The translations under genes were made by a program, and so were the position numbers. Shown one piece after another: positions 47,235-57,090 of a stretch of DNA of 64,000 nucleotides. Below the pieces are notes generated by a model. It had not been told where the DNA came from. It ran no database searches and worked only from the letters and a program-made list of their open reading frames with translations. The stretch spans positions 15,841-79,840 of the forward strand of contig JAEWPX010000139.1 of the NCBI GenBank assembly GCA_023399375.1, in the 5' to 3' direction. Origin of the DNA: Pseudomonadota bacterium (lineage in GTDB: Bacteria; Desulfobacterota; Desulfovibrionia; Desulfovibrionales; Desulfovibrionaceae). Within the stretch, counting starts at the first letter, position 1. Each line of letters opens with the position of its first letter.

Positions 47235-47702
47235 CTATTCCCGAATGACGGCAATGCGCAGGATCTTGCCGTCGGGCAGGGCCCATACCTTGCCGTCGGA
47301 GCCGACCATCACGCCCTGCTTGTTGACAAAGATGTCGTTCAGGCGTTGGGCCAGGATATTCTGCTTGATATCCTTAGTAATGATCTGGTCATACTGGCGG
47401 ACGAAGGCGGCCTTGTCCGCGACTTCCAGGTCCTGGCCGCCGACCGAGACCATGAGGGGATAGGACATAAGGCCGGCCACGGCGTCCTTGTCCTCGGCCG
47501 CCAACGCCTTTTGCAGGCTGGCGACGAATTTCGGTACCTGGGAGGCGTCCTTGATGCCGATGAACGAATAGTCCTCCCTGGCCCGACAATCCGTGGGCAC
47601 GGCCGTCAGGCCGGCCGCCAGCAGCAGGACCAGGGCCAAGCAACGCAGCCGGATTGCCCGCAACGTTGCCCCGTGGCCAAGCAGCATGTTTGGGTTCGCC
47701 AT
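47235..47702 (-). CDS. Small exported protein, perhaps NTF2-like
   Basis: A 155-residue protein with a signal peptide (LRCLALVLLLAAGLTAVPTDCRA). The mature part (KFVASLQKALAAEDKDAVAGLM, then VSVGGQDLEVADKAAFVRQY) has the layout of a small NTF2/SnoaL-like cone fold; this is a pattern guess. GGGGAGGAG before ATG 47702 fixes the start. Ends convergent with the MEMO-CapA gene. Function unknown. Confidence 0.75.
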   Translation of the reverse strand: MANPNMLLGHGATLRAIRLRCLALVLLLAAGLTAVPTDCRAREDYSFIGIKDASQVPKFVASLQKALAAEDKDAVAGLMSYPLMVSVGGQDLEVADKAAFVRQYDQIITKDIKQNILAQRLNDIFVNKQGVMVGSDGKVWALPDGKILRIAVIRE

Positions 47703-47824
47703 TTCTCCTCCCCTTCCATGTTCCTTGCCGATCGTCCGGCCTGGCTTGGGTGCGCGGCCGCGCCGGTACGCTCCGACCCCTGCGCGCCGGCCCGGGCCAA
47801 AGCGCAGGGTCGGCGCGTTAAGGG

Positions 47825-48202
47825 CTAGCGCACGTCCTGGCACATGGCCTTGATCATTTCCACGCGCATCTCCTTGGACTGGGGCTGGCCATTGAACTCC
47901 AGGGCGTTCATGTTGAACTTGCCCTGCCTCGGGTCGATGGTGAACTGCAACAGGGCTCTGACATTTTGTCCCTTAAACGACATCCCGCCACGGACGTTGA
48001 CGACGTAGTCGCCTTCGTTGGACCAGCCGGATTCCCACTTGGCGTCTGGGAAATAGTTGTCGATGAGTCTCCAGACGTAGAAATTCGGGCATGCCTTGAA
48101 GCTTTGATTGCGAAGCCATTTGATTTCGTCGGAGTAGGCAAAGCACGTGGCAGCGCTTGCAACAAAAAGAAGAACGGCGATAAGAAACGATCTGAACACC
48201 AT
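47825..48202 (-). CDS. Small exported protein of unknown function
   Basis: A 125-residue protein with a clear signal peptide (FLIAVLLFVASAATCFA). The mature part has Cys residues in FKACPNFY and AMCQDV that could form a disulfide, and the pattern GDYVVNVRGGMSF suggests beta strands. AAAGGAG seven bases before ATG 48202 supports the start. It shares strand and character with its two neighbours; no family is recognised. Confidence 0.75.
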   Translation of the reverse strand: MVFRSFLIAVLLFVASAATCFAYSDEIKWLRNQSFKACPNFYVWRLIDNYFPDAKWESGWSNEGDYVVNVRGGMSFKGQNVRALLQFTIDPRQGKFNMNALEFNGQPQSKEMRVEMIKAMCQDVR

Positions 48203-48290
48203 GAGACGCTCCTTTGCAGTATTGTTGTATCGTGTCGTGCCAACTGCCGGGTGGGCAACTCCCGGGGCGTCGGCGTGGCCGGCATGCAGG

Positions 48291-48893
48291 CTATAACGTT
48301 TCCTTGACGGCGTATTGCAGCAGGACCCAACGGGCATGGGGGGCGGCAGTGCGCCTGAGGATGCCGGAGAATGTTCCCCAGACGCGGACGTCGGCTCCCG
48401 AGCGCTTCCACTGCGCCCGGGTCGCGTGGGGATCGATGGTCTCTCCGGCACCTGTGTAATAAATGGTTCCTGCGGCCAGAAACGTGCCGTCGTTACGCTG
48501 GCGAAGGCTGTTCGCCTGGGCGAACACGAAGGCCTCACCGCTGCCAAGGGATTCGACGTATTGGGCTTTGCGGTGTTGTTTGATGGTCCGGTCGAAAACG
48601 GTCTGGGTGATGTTGTCGATGACCTTGGACGGGATGACGATGTCGTTGCCGCCGTTGATCCGTTTGAGCGAGGGGGCAGGGTGCATGATGCAATGCCATA
48701 TTGCGAAGTGCAGCAGATCCTTTTCGGAAAGTGTGTACTGATCGAATCCCTTCATGTTGGCTGCGGCAAAAGGGCTGAAAAAGTCGCTGAGCCCCTTGCG
48801 GGTTTCCGACGATAATGGCGTGTTGGCCTGGGACAGGGCCTGGCACGGGAGCAGCGTGACGAACAACAAGAACAGCGCCGACAGTCGTTTCAT
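48291..48893 (-). CDS. Exported protein of unknown function
   Basis: A 200-residue protein with a signal peptide (LSALFLLFVTLLPCQALS). The mature protein has no recognised domain; a DLLHFAIWHCIMHPAP stretch and a C-terminal beta-rich part (VRVWGTFSGILRR) are visible. ATG 48893 gives the cleanest signal peptide; an in-frame ATG at 48926 is possible. It is the first of three small exported-protein genes on this strand. Confidence 0.7.
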   Translation of the reverse strand: MKRLSALFLLFVTLLPCQALSQANTPLSSETRKGLSDFFSPFAAANMKGFDQYTLSEKDLLHFAIWHCIMHPAPSLKRINGGNDIVIPSKVIDNITQTVFDRTIKQHRKAQYVESLGSGEAFVFAQANSLRQRNDGTFLAAGTIYYTGAGETIDPHATRAQWKRSGADVRVWGTFSGILRRTAAPHARWVLLQYAVKETL

Positions 48894-49197
48894 GACAACA
48901 TCCAACGGAGTAGTCCCCATGCCCATGCGTTGGGCAGGAGCGCCGGTGCTTGCCGGCGACGACAGGCCATCTACGAGGCGTCGGGTTTTTTGTCTGTCCG
49001 GGATTTCCCGGACATGGCGCTACGGTTCCACGAATGGGGACTGGGGTGGTCCTCGGGGGTGACGGTGTGCGTTCGTCCCGGCGAAACAACGCGATGCAGG
49101 GCTCGAGACGGCGGACGGGGCGACGACTGCGGCCGTCCCTGGGGAGAAAGAGGGCGTTGCCCAAAAAGCTGGCCGGCGCCGTCAGCCGCGAGGAGAC
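48894..49197. other. 304-bp gap; nothing recognised
   Basis: Lies between the start of an exported-protein gene and the stop of the NarL-type regulator gene, both on the minus strand. It should contain the promoter of the former. No gene, hairpin with T-run or repeat was seen. Confidence 0.3.
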
Positions 49198-49842
49198 TCA
49201 GTCCGGCCTGTATTGGCGGATGGCATACTTGCGAAGGGCCTTCATGCCGTCGAGGTGCAACTTGACGAGGATTCTCGCGTAGTAGCTTTCCACGGTGCGC
49301 ACGCTGACTCCGAGGGCAGAGGCGATCTCGGTGTTGCCTTCGCCCTGGGACAGCCGTTCGAGGATCTGACGCTCGCGTTCGCTGAGCGTCACGGCCTGAC
49401 CAGCGGCTGGCACCAGGGGTGGTGAGGCATCCAGAGCGGAGGCGACGCGGGGACTGAGGTAGCGCTGCCCGGCCAGGACGGCTCGCACGCCATCCACCAG
49501 CACGGCCGAGGTCTCGCGTTTGGCGACATACCCGCAAGCCCCTCTGTTCAAAGCCAGACGCACGGTCTCGGCATCTTCGTGCATGGAATAGACGAGCACG
49601 GGAATGCCCCGGATACGCAGATCGGCCATGAGGTCCAGGCCGTTTTCATCGCACAAGGTCAGGTCCACCAGGGCGATGTCGGCCCGGCTGGCGTCGATGC
49701 CGGCCAGCAGTATGGCCCGGTTTTCAGCCTCGCCGCAGACCACGAACCCTTCCTGAAGCAGGCGCAGGGTGAGCCCTTCGCGTACGGCCGGATGGTCGTC
49801 GGCCAAAAAAATCCGCACGCCCCTTTCCTGCTTCGTGTTCAT
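49198..49842 (-). CDS. NarL/FixJ-family response regulator
   Basis: A 214-residue two-component regulator. The receiver domain (10-125) has the acidic pocket in FLADDHPAV, phospho-acceptor Asp in IALVDLTLCDENG and Lys in GYVAKRET. The LuxR-type helix-turn-helix is at about 150-205: LSERERQILERLSQGEGNTEIASALGVS in two segments and VRTVESYYARI. It overlaps the stop of the kinase gene by four bases (ATGA), so kinase and regulator are cotranslated. Target genes unknown; the exported proteins downstream on the same strand are candidates. Confidence 0.92.
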   Translation of the reverse strand: MNTKQERGVRIFLADDHPAVREGLTLRLLQEGFVVCGEAENRAILLAGIDASRADIALVDLTLCDENGLDLMADLRIRGIPVLVYSMHEDAETVRLALNRGACGYVAKRETSAVLVDGVRAVLAGQRYLSPRVASALDASPPLVPAAGQAVTLSERERQILERLSQGEGNTEIASALGVSVRTVESYYARILVKLHLDGMKALRKYAIRQYRPD

Positions 49843-51944
49843 GCAGGCCTCCGGGATTGAGGAGCGCCGCAGTCGCCTGGGCCGCCTGCATCGTCCGGGC
49901 AGGGGGCCGTGCAGACCACTTCCGTGCCGCCGCCAGGGACATCCAAAATGCGCAGTTCTCCGCCGATGAGGCGCGCCCGATGGGTCATGAGGCCCAATCC
50001 GAGTCCGCCGGCCGAGGCTTTGGCCCCGGCGCGGCCGCAGCCGTCATCGCGCACGACCAAAACCGTTCCTTGTCCGGCGGGGCAGACCAGGGAAACCACG
50101 ATGCGACCGGCCCGGGCGTGCTTGAGGGCATTGGCCACAGCTTCCTGGGCGATGCGGTACAGCTGGGCCAGATGGGGACGGCGGCAGGTCGGACAATGCA
50201 TTTCCCGATGAAACTCAATGGGGATGGCGTTTGATTCGGCCTGTCTGCGGATCATTTCCCGAAAGGACGGTCCGACGCCGTCGTGCTCCAGAGGCCACAG
50301 TCCCCGGGACAGGTCATAGGCCTGATCGACCAGGGCATCGAGCAGATCGGACAGACGGCCCAGGGCCTCGCCATCCGCGCCGGTTGCGCTGCCCCCAGGC
50401 GTCAGGGCGTCGCAACGCAGTCGGGCGGCGGTCAGGCCCTGGCACAGGCCGTCGTGGAGTTCGAGGCTGATGCGGCGACGTTCTTCCTCGCTGACGGTCA
50501 CGAGTTGTCGTTCGAGGCGCGTGCGTTCGACCATCTCGGTTTCCAGGCGCAGATTTTTGTCGGCCAGGGCGGCGGCCAGGCGTTCTTCCGAGGCAAAGGC
50601 CTGGGAGAAGCGGTGGGACAGGGCAAAGGACTGGCTCAGGCTGAAGGCCAACATGCCGACAGGCAGCAGCGGGACGGAAGGCAGCCGGTGCATGTCGACG
50701 AGCATGTCATTGAGACCGATCAGGCCCAGCACGCAAAATCCGGCCAGGAGAAACCCTGCTTCGTCCCGTTTCCGACGCCAAGCCTGATACAGGCAGCGCA
50801 GGCAGTAGACGATAAGCAGGCTGGAGGCGAGGTAGTGCCAGGGGAGCAGGGCGTTGAGCGTCAGCCCGGAAGCGAAAAGGGACACGGCGACGAACACGAC
50901 GCACAGGATGTTGCAAAACCATTGCAGCAGCCTGGAAAATTCCACAGGATACAGGGAACGAAAAAAGGCATAACCGATAGGTATTGTGGTGAAGAAGCAG
51001 GAAAGGGCCAGAGGGTCGAGGTGCCGTGAGGTGAGGTTGGGAAAAAAGAGGCGAATGGCCCAGCCGCTGCTGTCCGAGGCGGCGTAGTTACCCATCCAGC
51101 CAAAGCAGTACAGGGAGAAGTACAGGGGCGCTCTGTCGGCTCGACGAACGACGTACAACGCGGCATGATACAAGCCCATAACGCAAAAAGCGCCGAGAAA
51201 GAACATGGCCAAGCCGAGGTCTCGGTCGCGCCAGGCCTCCAGCGTCACCTGGGGGCCCAGCCAGACTGGAGCGAGGAGGCCGCCGTCGCGGGCGTGGTGG
51301 TTGGAGATCTGCAGGACGAGGTCCACGGCCCCCCCGGTGTCGGCAAAGGGCACGATCTGCTTGGCCGGCATGGGAATTTCCGTTGCGCCGTCCGTGCCGA
51401 CCTCGCCGCTGCCGGCTGCCGGCGCTCCATCGATCCACAGGCGGTAGGCGGAATTGACGTTGGACAGGGCCAGGGCCGGCCGGGGCTCGCCCGGGGCCGG
51501 CGTCAGGCGCAGGCGCAGGGTGGCGAATCCGGTGTCTGTCCCCAAGGCTTCATTGTCGGCCCGGGCGCGGTTCCAGGGCTGGGGCACGACGTAGACGGCG
51601 GCGTCTTCGCGGGGCCGGCCGGCCTGGAAATCCTTTGGGGCGAGCAGTTGCCCGGGGTAGAATTCCCATTCGCCATCCAGGCGAAGCGGTCCCCGGGCGG
51701 TCATGTCCCAGCCGGCGAGGTCAATGCGCCCTTGTTTGGCCCGGGGCATGGGCGACGACGTTTCCGCCCGGACCGACCCGTACCAGGGGAGCAGCAGGGC
51801 GAGCAGCAGCAGACAGGCCCCCGCCTGGCAGCGCCGCCCCGGGGCCAGACGCGACAGACCGCGCCGGAGCAGGGGCCGTGGGAGCGCACGGCCGCGTCTC
51901 ACGACCGCAACGCCGTGCTTGGAAAAGGAAAAACCGTGAAACAT
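49839..51944 (-). CDS. 7TMR-DISM-type sensor kinase with HisKA_3 domain
   Basis: A 701-residue membrane kinase and partner of the NarL-type regulator. After an N-terminal hydrophobic segment (ACLLLLALLLPWYGS) an extracytoplasmic jelly-roll domain spans about 65-230 (LDGEWEFYPGQL, RLWIDGAPA), then about seven helices at 235-430, the 7TMR-DISM arrangement, which senses small, often carbohydrate-like ligands. A coiled coil leads to the HisKA_3 domain with the His in RRRISLELHDGLCQGLTAAR and an ATPase domain (VANALKHA, RDDGCG, GLGLGLM). A CPTCRRPH stretch just before the N box adds a CxxC pair not usual in the family. The start lacks a good Shine-Dalgarno and may be further in. Confidence 0.9.
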   Translation of the reverse strand: MFHGFSFSKHGVAVVRRGRALPRPLLRRGLSRLAPGRRCQAGACLLLLALLLPWYGSVRAETSSPMPRAKQGRIDLAGWDMTARGPLRLDGEWEFYPGQLLAPKDFQAGRPREDAAVYVVPQPWNRARADNEALGTDTGFATLRLRLTPAPGEPRPALALSNVNSAYRLWIDGAPAAGSGEVGTDGATEIPMPAKQIVPFADTGGAVDLVLQISNHHARDGGLLAPVWLGPQVTLEAWRDRDLGLAMFFLGAFCVMGLYHAALYVVRRADRAPLYFSLYCFGWMGNYAASDSSGWAIRLFFPNLTSRHLDPLALSCFFTTIPIGYAFFRSLYPVEFSRLLQWFCNILCVVFVAVSLFASGLTLNALLPWHYLASSLLIVYCLRCLYQAWRRKRDEAGFLLAGFCVLGLIGLNDMLVDMHRLPSVPLLPVGMLAFSLSQSFALSHRFSQAFASEERLAAALADKNLRLETEMVERTRLERQLVTVSEEERRRISLELHDGLCQGLTAARLRCDALTPGGSATGADGEALGRLSDLLDALVDQAYDLSRGLWPLEHDGVGPSFREMIRRQAESNAIPIEFHREMHCPTCRRPHLAQLYRIAQEAVANALKHARAGRIVVSLVCPAGQGTVLVVRDDGCGRAGAKASAGGLGLGLMTHRARLIGGELRILDVPGGGTEVVCTAPCPDDAGGPGDCGAPQSRRPA

Positions 51945-52055
51945 TTTGTCAAAAAATACCTTCGCACCGGGGCCAAGGCAATCGCTTTCTTGGCGATAAC
52001 GGTCCTGACCGTGTGGTATGGGCTGGTGTTGCTGCTGGTTTACCGGGCGGATTGA
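51936..52055 (+). CDS. Possible 39-residue single-span membrane protein
   Basis: GTG 51936 is preceded by AAGGAA at five bases. The peptide is basic at its N-terminus (KHFVKKYLRTGAK) and then a hydrophobic helix (AIAFLAITVLTVWYGLVLLL), ending YRAD. Its first codons overlap, on the opposite strand, the first codons of the sensor-kinase gene. The topology pattern is that of a real small protein, but there is no homology evidence. Confidence 0.35.
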   Translation: MKHFVKKYLRTGAKAIAFLAITVLTVWYGLVLLLVYRAD

Positions 52056-52371
52056 CCGCCCCTGGCAACACGGCCGCGGCTGCCTCCTGCCCGGGAATCC
52101 CCTTACAGACGCAGCCTGTCCTCTGCCGTAGTCTTCCTAACCGGATGGCGGCGGCATCCGCTTCGGCGTCATGGCCCCTCCGGACGGGCAGGCGGCCTGG
52201 CGTTTCATGGCCAACATGCGCCTCCGGCACGCATCAGCCGGAGCTAAATTTTAGAGCCGGAGAAGGACAGGCATGGGTGCAGGCATCCGTTTGACGACAC
52301 GGGCGTTTCCCCCGAGTGCGGCGACGCGGCTCGGCATCGGCGCGCCCCATCGAACGCAAAGGAGTGCGGGT

Positions 52372-52776
52372 ATGGGCAAAGGGCATCTGTCGGCCGGTCT
52401 GGCCGCCGCAATGATCAGTCTGGCGCTTGGCGGCGTCTGCGAGGCCAAGGGCGTGGCCGGGCGCTACACCTACGTCGAGCCGGGCTACGAGGGAACCATG
52501 ACCATCTCGCAGATGGGGCCGGGCTTTGTCTTCAAGTTCAAGACCAAGAGCAAAAGCAACGGCCAGATGTGCGATTTCGAGACCTATGAGACGCCCATTG
52601 ACCAGGGCGGCGGCCGCGTCAACGACGATCTGCCGGCCAAGGGCGGCACCGAGGATGACGGCATCAAGTTCGCCATTTCCTTTAAAGGCGACACAGCCGT
52701 CGTGGACATGGAATCCAAGGGTGGTGAATGCGGCATGTCGGGCTATTTCGGCGGTAGTTATCGCAAGACGAAATAA
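52372..52776 (+). CDS. Small exported protein of unknown function
   Basis: A 134-residue protein with a signal peptide (LSAGLAAAMISLALGGVCEA). The mature domain is beta-rich, with YTYVEPGYEGTMTISQMGP at the front and two Cys (MCDFETYE, GECGMSGYF) that may pair. AAAGGAG eight bases before ATG 52372 sets the start against a longer in-frame start at 52273. Reminiscent of lipocalin-like lysozyme-inhibitor proteins in size, but no family is claimed. Confidence 0.8.
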   Translation: MGKGHLSAGLAAAMISLALGGVCEAKGVAGRYTYVEPGYEGTMTISQMGPGFVFKFKTKSKSNGQMCDFETYETPIDQGGGRVNDDLPAKGGTEDDGIKFAISFKGDTAVVDMESKGGECGMSGYFGGSYRKTK

Positions 52777-53850
52777 CCAACCGGCATTCCCGGCTTAGGA
52801 GATGCCGACCTGTCCATTTGACGCCACGCCTTGAGGAAAATGGCGCGGGGTGCAACCTGGGCATGGCTGTGACCGACCGGAAGGACCTTTAAACCGCAAT
52901 GCTGCGCGTGAAGGTGCCTCGGCCCGCCTGGTCGGAATTTCCCGATTATCAGCGTCGCTTCTACAGGTTGAATTGAAACGCTGCTCATGTCCGGTCGTCA
53001 GGCGCGGCATTCTTGGGTATGGCCGGAGTTCCAGGCGGCTGGCTGCACGGCTTTTTCGCCATGGATTGCACACTGCGCGACGGCTTGTCGAAGTGACGCT
53101 GTAGGAGGCCGTGTCGGTATCGTCGAAAACGGAACGGCTTGCGTCGGGATTCCGGTAGCCGCGAAGACAAAAACATGCGGCAAAGACAGCACCTCATACA
53201 TTGTCGTCGTCATGCATGAGGCATTTCACATGTCAGGCAGCAGCGAATCGGGCGATCGACGCTTTGCCGCCCGTCTCGACGCTTCGTATTCCAATGCCGG
53301 GAGAAGCGGCATGCGAAGCTACTCCAGTTCACCCACAGCCCGGATCCATGGACGTATTCTCCCCTGCCTCCTGGCGATCCTGTCTGCCGTCCTGTGCCTT
53401 TCCCTGCCCGGGCGTTCTCCCGATTTGCTGGAGACTTTTTGACTTGCGCCCCAGGCTGCGAGGGCAACCATGACAACAACTCGGCCCAGGCGCTCGTACG
53501 CTCAACGCGTGCCCGGGCAGCCTTCCCTGCTTCGTAGCGGGCTGCGGTCTTACTTCCAACGGGTGCTGACCTGCCTGGGATTTCGGGATTTCTCGGCCTT
53601 CCTACGCCACCTCATTCAGACGGTCTTTTCGGCTGCGTATCCATGCGATGCATTTGTGGCAATCTTGAGCTAGGCGTCGGGTTCTTCTATTTTTCTTTAC
53701 ATATCTCTTTACATGTCAAGGCAATTGTCCATGGTTTGCATGGTACTGGCATTGACATACTTTAAATTTGTACAATATATCAGTAATATAAGATAGATTT
53801 TTCATGGCATGCCGCTTGCTTTGACAATGAAAAACATTGGAGCAGGCAAC
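52777..53850. other. 1074-bp region without a supported gene
   Basis: Short frames exist on both strands but none has a domain, a good start signal or consistent codon use. The left two-thirds is GC-rich, and the final 180 bases up to 53850 are AT-rich, as expected of the promoter region of the aldehyde oxidoreductase gene. Confidence 0.4.
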
Positions 53851-56582
53851 ATGAAACAAGTTGAACAGAATATACTTGTCATCAATGGTGTTGAAAAAAA
53901 CAATAATGGATAAAAATGCATTTCTGCCTGACGTGTTACGGGAGCAGTTGCATTTGACGGGGACAAAAGTCGGCCGTGGGCAAGGCCAGTGCGGCGCATG
54001 CTCCGTCATCATCAACGGGAAGATGACACGATCCTGCATCACTAAAATGAGCCGCATTCCCGACAAAGCCCTTGTCACCACCATCGAGGGCCTCGGGCAA
54101 CCCTGCTACCTCCATCCCCTGCAACGGTCCTGGGTCAAGCACGGCGCCGCGCAATGCGGGTTTTGCACCCCTGGTTTCATCGTCTCGGCCCAGGGTTTGC
54201 TGGACCAGAACCCGAGCCCCAGCCGCGAAGAGGTGCGCGACTGGTTTCAGAAGCACCGCAACGCCTGCCGCTGCACCGGCTACAAGCCGATCGTGGACGC
54301 GGTCATGGAAGCGGCGGGCAGCCATGCGCGGCGAAGCCCCGGAGACGAGCCTCGATTTCGTCATGCCCGCCGACCGACGCATCTGGGGCTCGTCCTGCCC
54401 GCGTCCCACGGCCGAGGCCAAGGTCACGGGAACCCTGGATTATGGCGCGGACCTCGGCGTCAAGATGCCGGACACCACCCTGCACCTGGCCCTGGTCCAG
54501 GCCACGGCCCACCATGCCATGATCCGTGGCATCGATACCGCCGAGGCGGAAAAGATGCCCGGCGTGCACCGGGTGCTTACGGCCAAGGATGTCAAAGGCA
54601 AAAACCGCATTTTCGGTCTGGTCAACCATCCGAATCATAAGGGCGACGGCTGGGAGCGGCCCATTCTGTGCGACTCCAAGGTCTTCCAGTTCGGCGACGC
54701 CGTGGCCATCGTCTGCGCCGACACCGACGAGCAGGCCAGGGCGGCCGCGGCCAAGGTGCGCCTCGACCTGGAGGAACTGCCGGCCTACCTGACCGTGGCC
54801 GAGGCCATGGCGCCGGACGCCATCGAGATCCACTCCGGGACCCCCAACGTCTATTTAAGCCAGCCCCTGATCAAGGGTGAGGATGCCGCGCCGCTTTTCG
54901 CCCGCGACGACGTGGCCGTGGTCGAAGGCGAATTCCGCACCAGCCGTCAACCCCACATGCCCATCGAGCCGGACGTCGGCTTCGCCTACATGGGCGAGGA
55001 CGGGCTCCTGCACATCCACAGCAAGTCCATTGCCGTACACCTGCACACCTTCATTATCGCCGAGGGGTTGGGACTCACCCCGGACAAGATCGCCCTGGCC
55101 TCCAACCCCATGGGCGGCACCTTCGGCTACAAGCTGAGTCCCACCCTGGAGGCGTTGCTCGGCGTCGCCGTCCTGGCCACGGGGCGTCCGGCGTACCTGC
55201 GCTACGACTACTTCCAGCAGGTGACCCACACCGGCAAGCGCTCGCCGTTTCACATCAAGGCAAAAATGGCGGCGGACAAGGAGACCGGCAAGATCGTGGC
55301 CCTGGAACACGACTATTTCGTGGACCACGGCCCGTATTGCGAGATGGGTGACGTGCTGACCTTCCGCGGCAGCGACTTCATCGGCGCGGGCTATGACATT
55401 CCGAACATCCGGGGCATGGGGCGCACCGTGGCCACCAACCATGCCTGGGGCGCTGCCTTTCGCGGCTTTGGCGGCCCGCAGGCCTTTTTCGCCGGCGAAT
55501 CCCTGGTGGATGAATTAGCCATGAAACTCGGCCAGGACCCGCTGGAATTCAGGCTGGCCAACTGCTACCGCCCCGGCTCCACCACCCCGACCGGCCAGGA
55601 GCCTGACGTCTACCCCCTGCCGGAGATGTTCGAGGCCCTGCGGCCCCTCTACCAGGAAGCCAGGCAGCGGACGCAAAAGGAATCCACCGAGGTCGTCAAG
55701 AAGGGCGTGGGCATCGCGGTCGGGGTCTACGGCTCCGGCGGCGACGGCGTGGAGCGGGCCGAGGTCTTCGTGCAGTACGATGCCGATGATGGCGTCACTG
55801 TCGGCGCGTCCTGGGAAGACCATGGCCAGGGCGCGGTGGGCACGGCCCACGAAGCCTTGCTGCCCATGGGCGTCCTGCCGGAAAAACTCCGCTTCAGCTG
55901 GCCTGATTCGGCCAAGCAGCCGCCAGCCGGCCCGGCAGGGGCCTCGCGCTCTCAGGTGGTGGTGGGCGGAGCCATCCGCGTGGCCTGCGAAGCGCTCCTG
56001 GCCGCGGCCAGGAAGGCGGACGGCACGTTCATGACCCACGCCGAAATGACCGCCGCCGGCAAGCCCACGCGCTACGACGGCGTCTACACCATTCCCGGCG
56101 TGCCCTGCGACGCCCGGACCGGCCTGGGCAGTCCTTTCCTGGTCTACATGTACGTCATCCACATGTCCGAGGTGGCGGTGGACGTCGCCAGCGGCAAGGT
56201 GACCGTGGACCGCATGCGCTGCATGGCCGACATCGGAAAGATCGATAACAAGCTGGCCGTCGACGGCCAGATCTACGGCTGCATGGAGCTTGGCGTGGGG
56301 CTGGCCCTGTCCGAGGACTACGAGGACATCAAGAAGCACTCCACCATGGCCGGGGCCGGCTTTCCCTACATCGGGTCCGTCCCGGACGACATGGAAATCG
56401 TCTACTTCCAGGACAACCCGCGGCAGTGGGGCCCCTTTGGCGCGGCCGGAGCCGGCGAAGGCCCCATGGCCAGCCCCCATGTGGCCATCATCAACGCCAT
56501 CCGCCACGCCTGCGGCGCTCGCGTGACGCGTCTGCCGGCCCGGCCGGAGACGGTGCTGGCCGCCATGGCGGCCGCGCAATAA
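53851..56582 (+). pseudogene. mop: Molybdenum aldehyde oxidoreductase (Mop type), frameshifted twice and missing one cluster cysteine
   Basis: The product would be a xanthine-oxidase-family enzyme oxidising aldehydes to acids with two [2Fe-2S] clusters and molybdopterin. Similarity to D. gigas Mop runs through the whole length. ATG 53851 has GGAG eight bases upstream. Two one-base insertions break it: an extra A in the seven-A run at 53894-53900 (six would restore VEKTIMDKNAF) and an extra G in the GGG at 54316-54318 (two would restore AAAAMRGEAPE). The first Cys of the N-terminal cluster is Arg (VGRGQGQCGAC), one base from Cys. Second-cluster cysteines (QCGFCTPGF, NACRCTGY) and the active-site Glu (GAGEGPMASPH) remain. 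From ATG 54324 the molybdenum domain alone is an intact frame. Confidence 0.88.
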
Positions 56583-56758
56583 GGCGTGCGGTCCACCCCT
56601 CCTCCGGACCGCGCCCTGAAAACGCCGGGAGCTGGCGGACAAGGCTCCCGGCGGCTCGGGGGAGGGGATGCTTCGGGCGCGGACTGTCGCACCAGGAACT
56701 CTCGCGGACGCGCGCACAGCCGCGCCGCCCACGACAACCAGCCCAAAGGAGGCTTTTC

Positions 56759-57090
56759 ATGTCCACCGTCACCGCGTTTACCATGGCCGACATCCTGTTC
56801 ACCGGACCGGGCGCCCTGGCCAAGGTTCCCGATTCCCCCAAGGGAGCCGGGCTGAAGAAACCGCTCATCGTCACGGACAAGGGCATCGTCAAAGTCGGTT
56901 TGGCCAGGCAGCTGGAAGACGTCCTGGCCGCCGCCGGCGTCCCCTATGCGCTCTATGACGGCACCGTGCCCAATCCCACCGACGACAACGTCGGCGAGGC
57001 CTTCGCCTTGTACGCCAAGGAATGCTTCGACTGTCTGATTGGCATGGGCGGCGGCAGTTCCATGGACACGGCCAAGGGCTGCGGCGTGAC
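56759..57090 (+). pseudogene. Iron-containing alcohol dehydrogenase, 3'-truncated
   Basis: A strong AAAGGAGG site precedes ATG 56759. About 108 residues follow the N-terminal, NAD-binding half of type III alcohol dehydrogenases: GALAKVPD, KKPLIVTDKGIVKVG, DGTVPNPTDDNV and the cofactor motif GGGSSMDTAKGCGV. At about 57090 the similarity stops and the sequence becomes the complement of the TIR gene. The iron-binding C-terminal domain (about 270 residues) is gone. It lies just after the aldehyde oxidoreductase gene, suggesting a former alcohol/aldehyde oxidation locus. Confidence 0.85.

Noticed and set aside
52987..53673. Small genes between 52987 and 53673
   Set aside because: Several frames of 70-150 codons exist on both strands, but none has a ribosome-binding site, domain or coherent codon use.
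54324..56582. Separate molybdenum subunit gene, as in three-subunit relatives
   Set aside because: The [2Fe-2S] part aligns continuously with single-chain Mop across the break once one G is removed, and there is no ribosome-binding site before ATG 54324.
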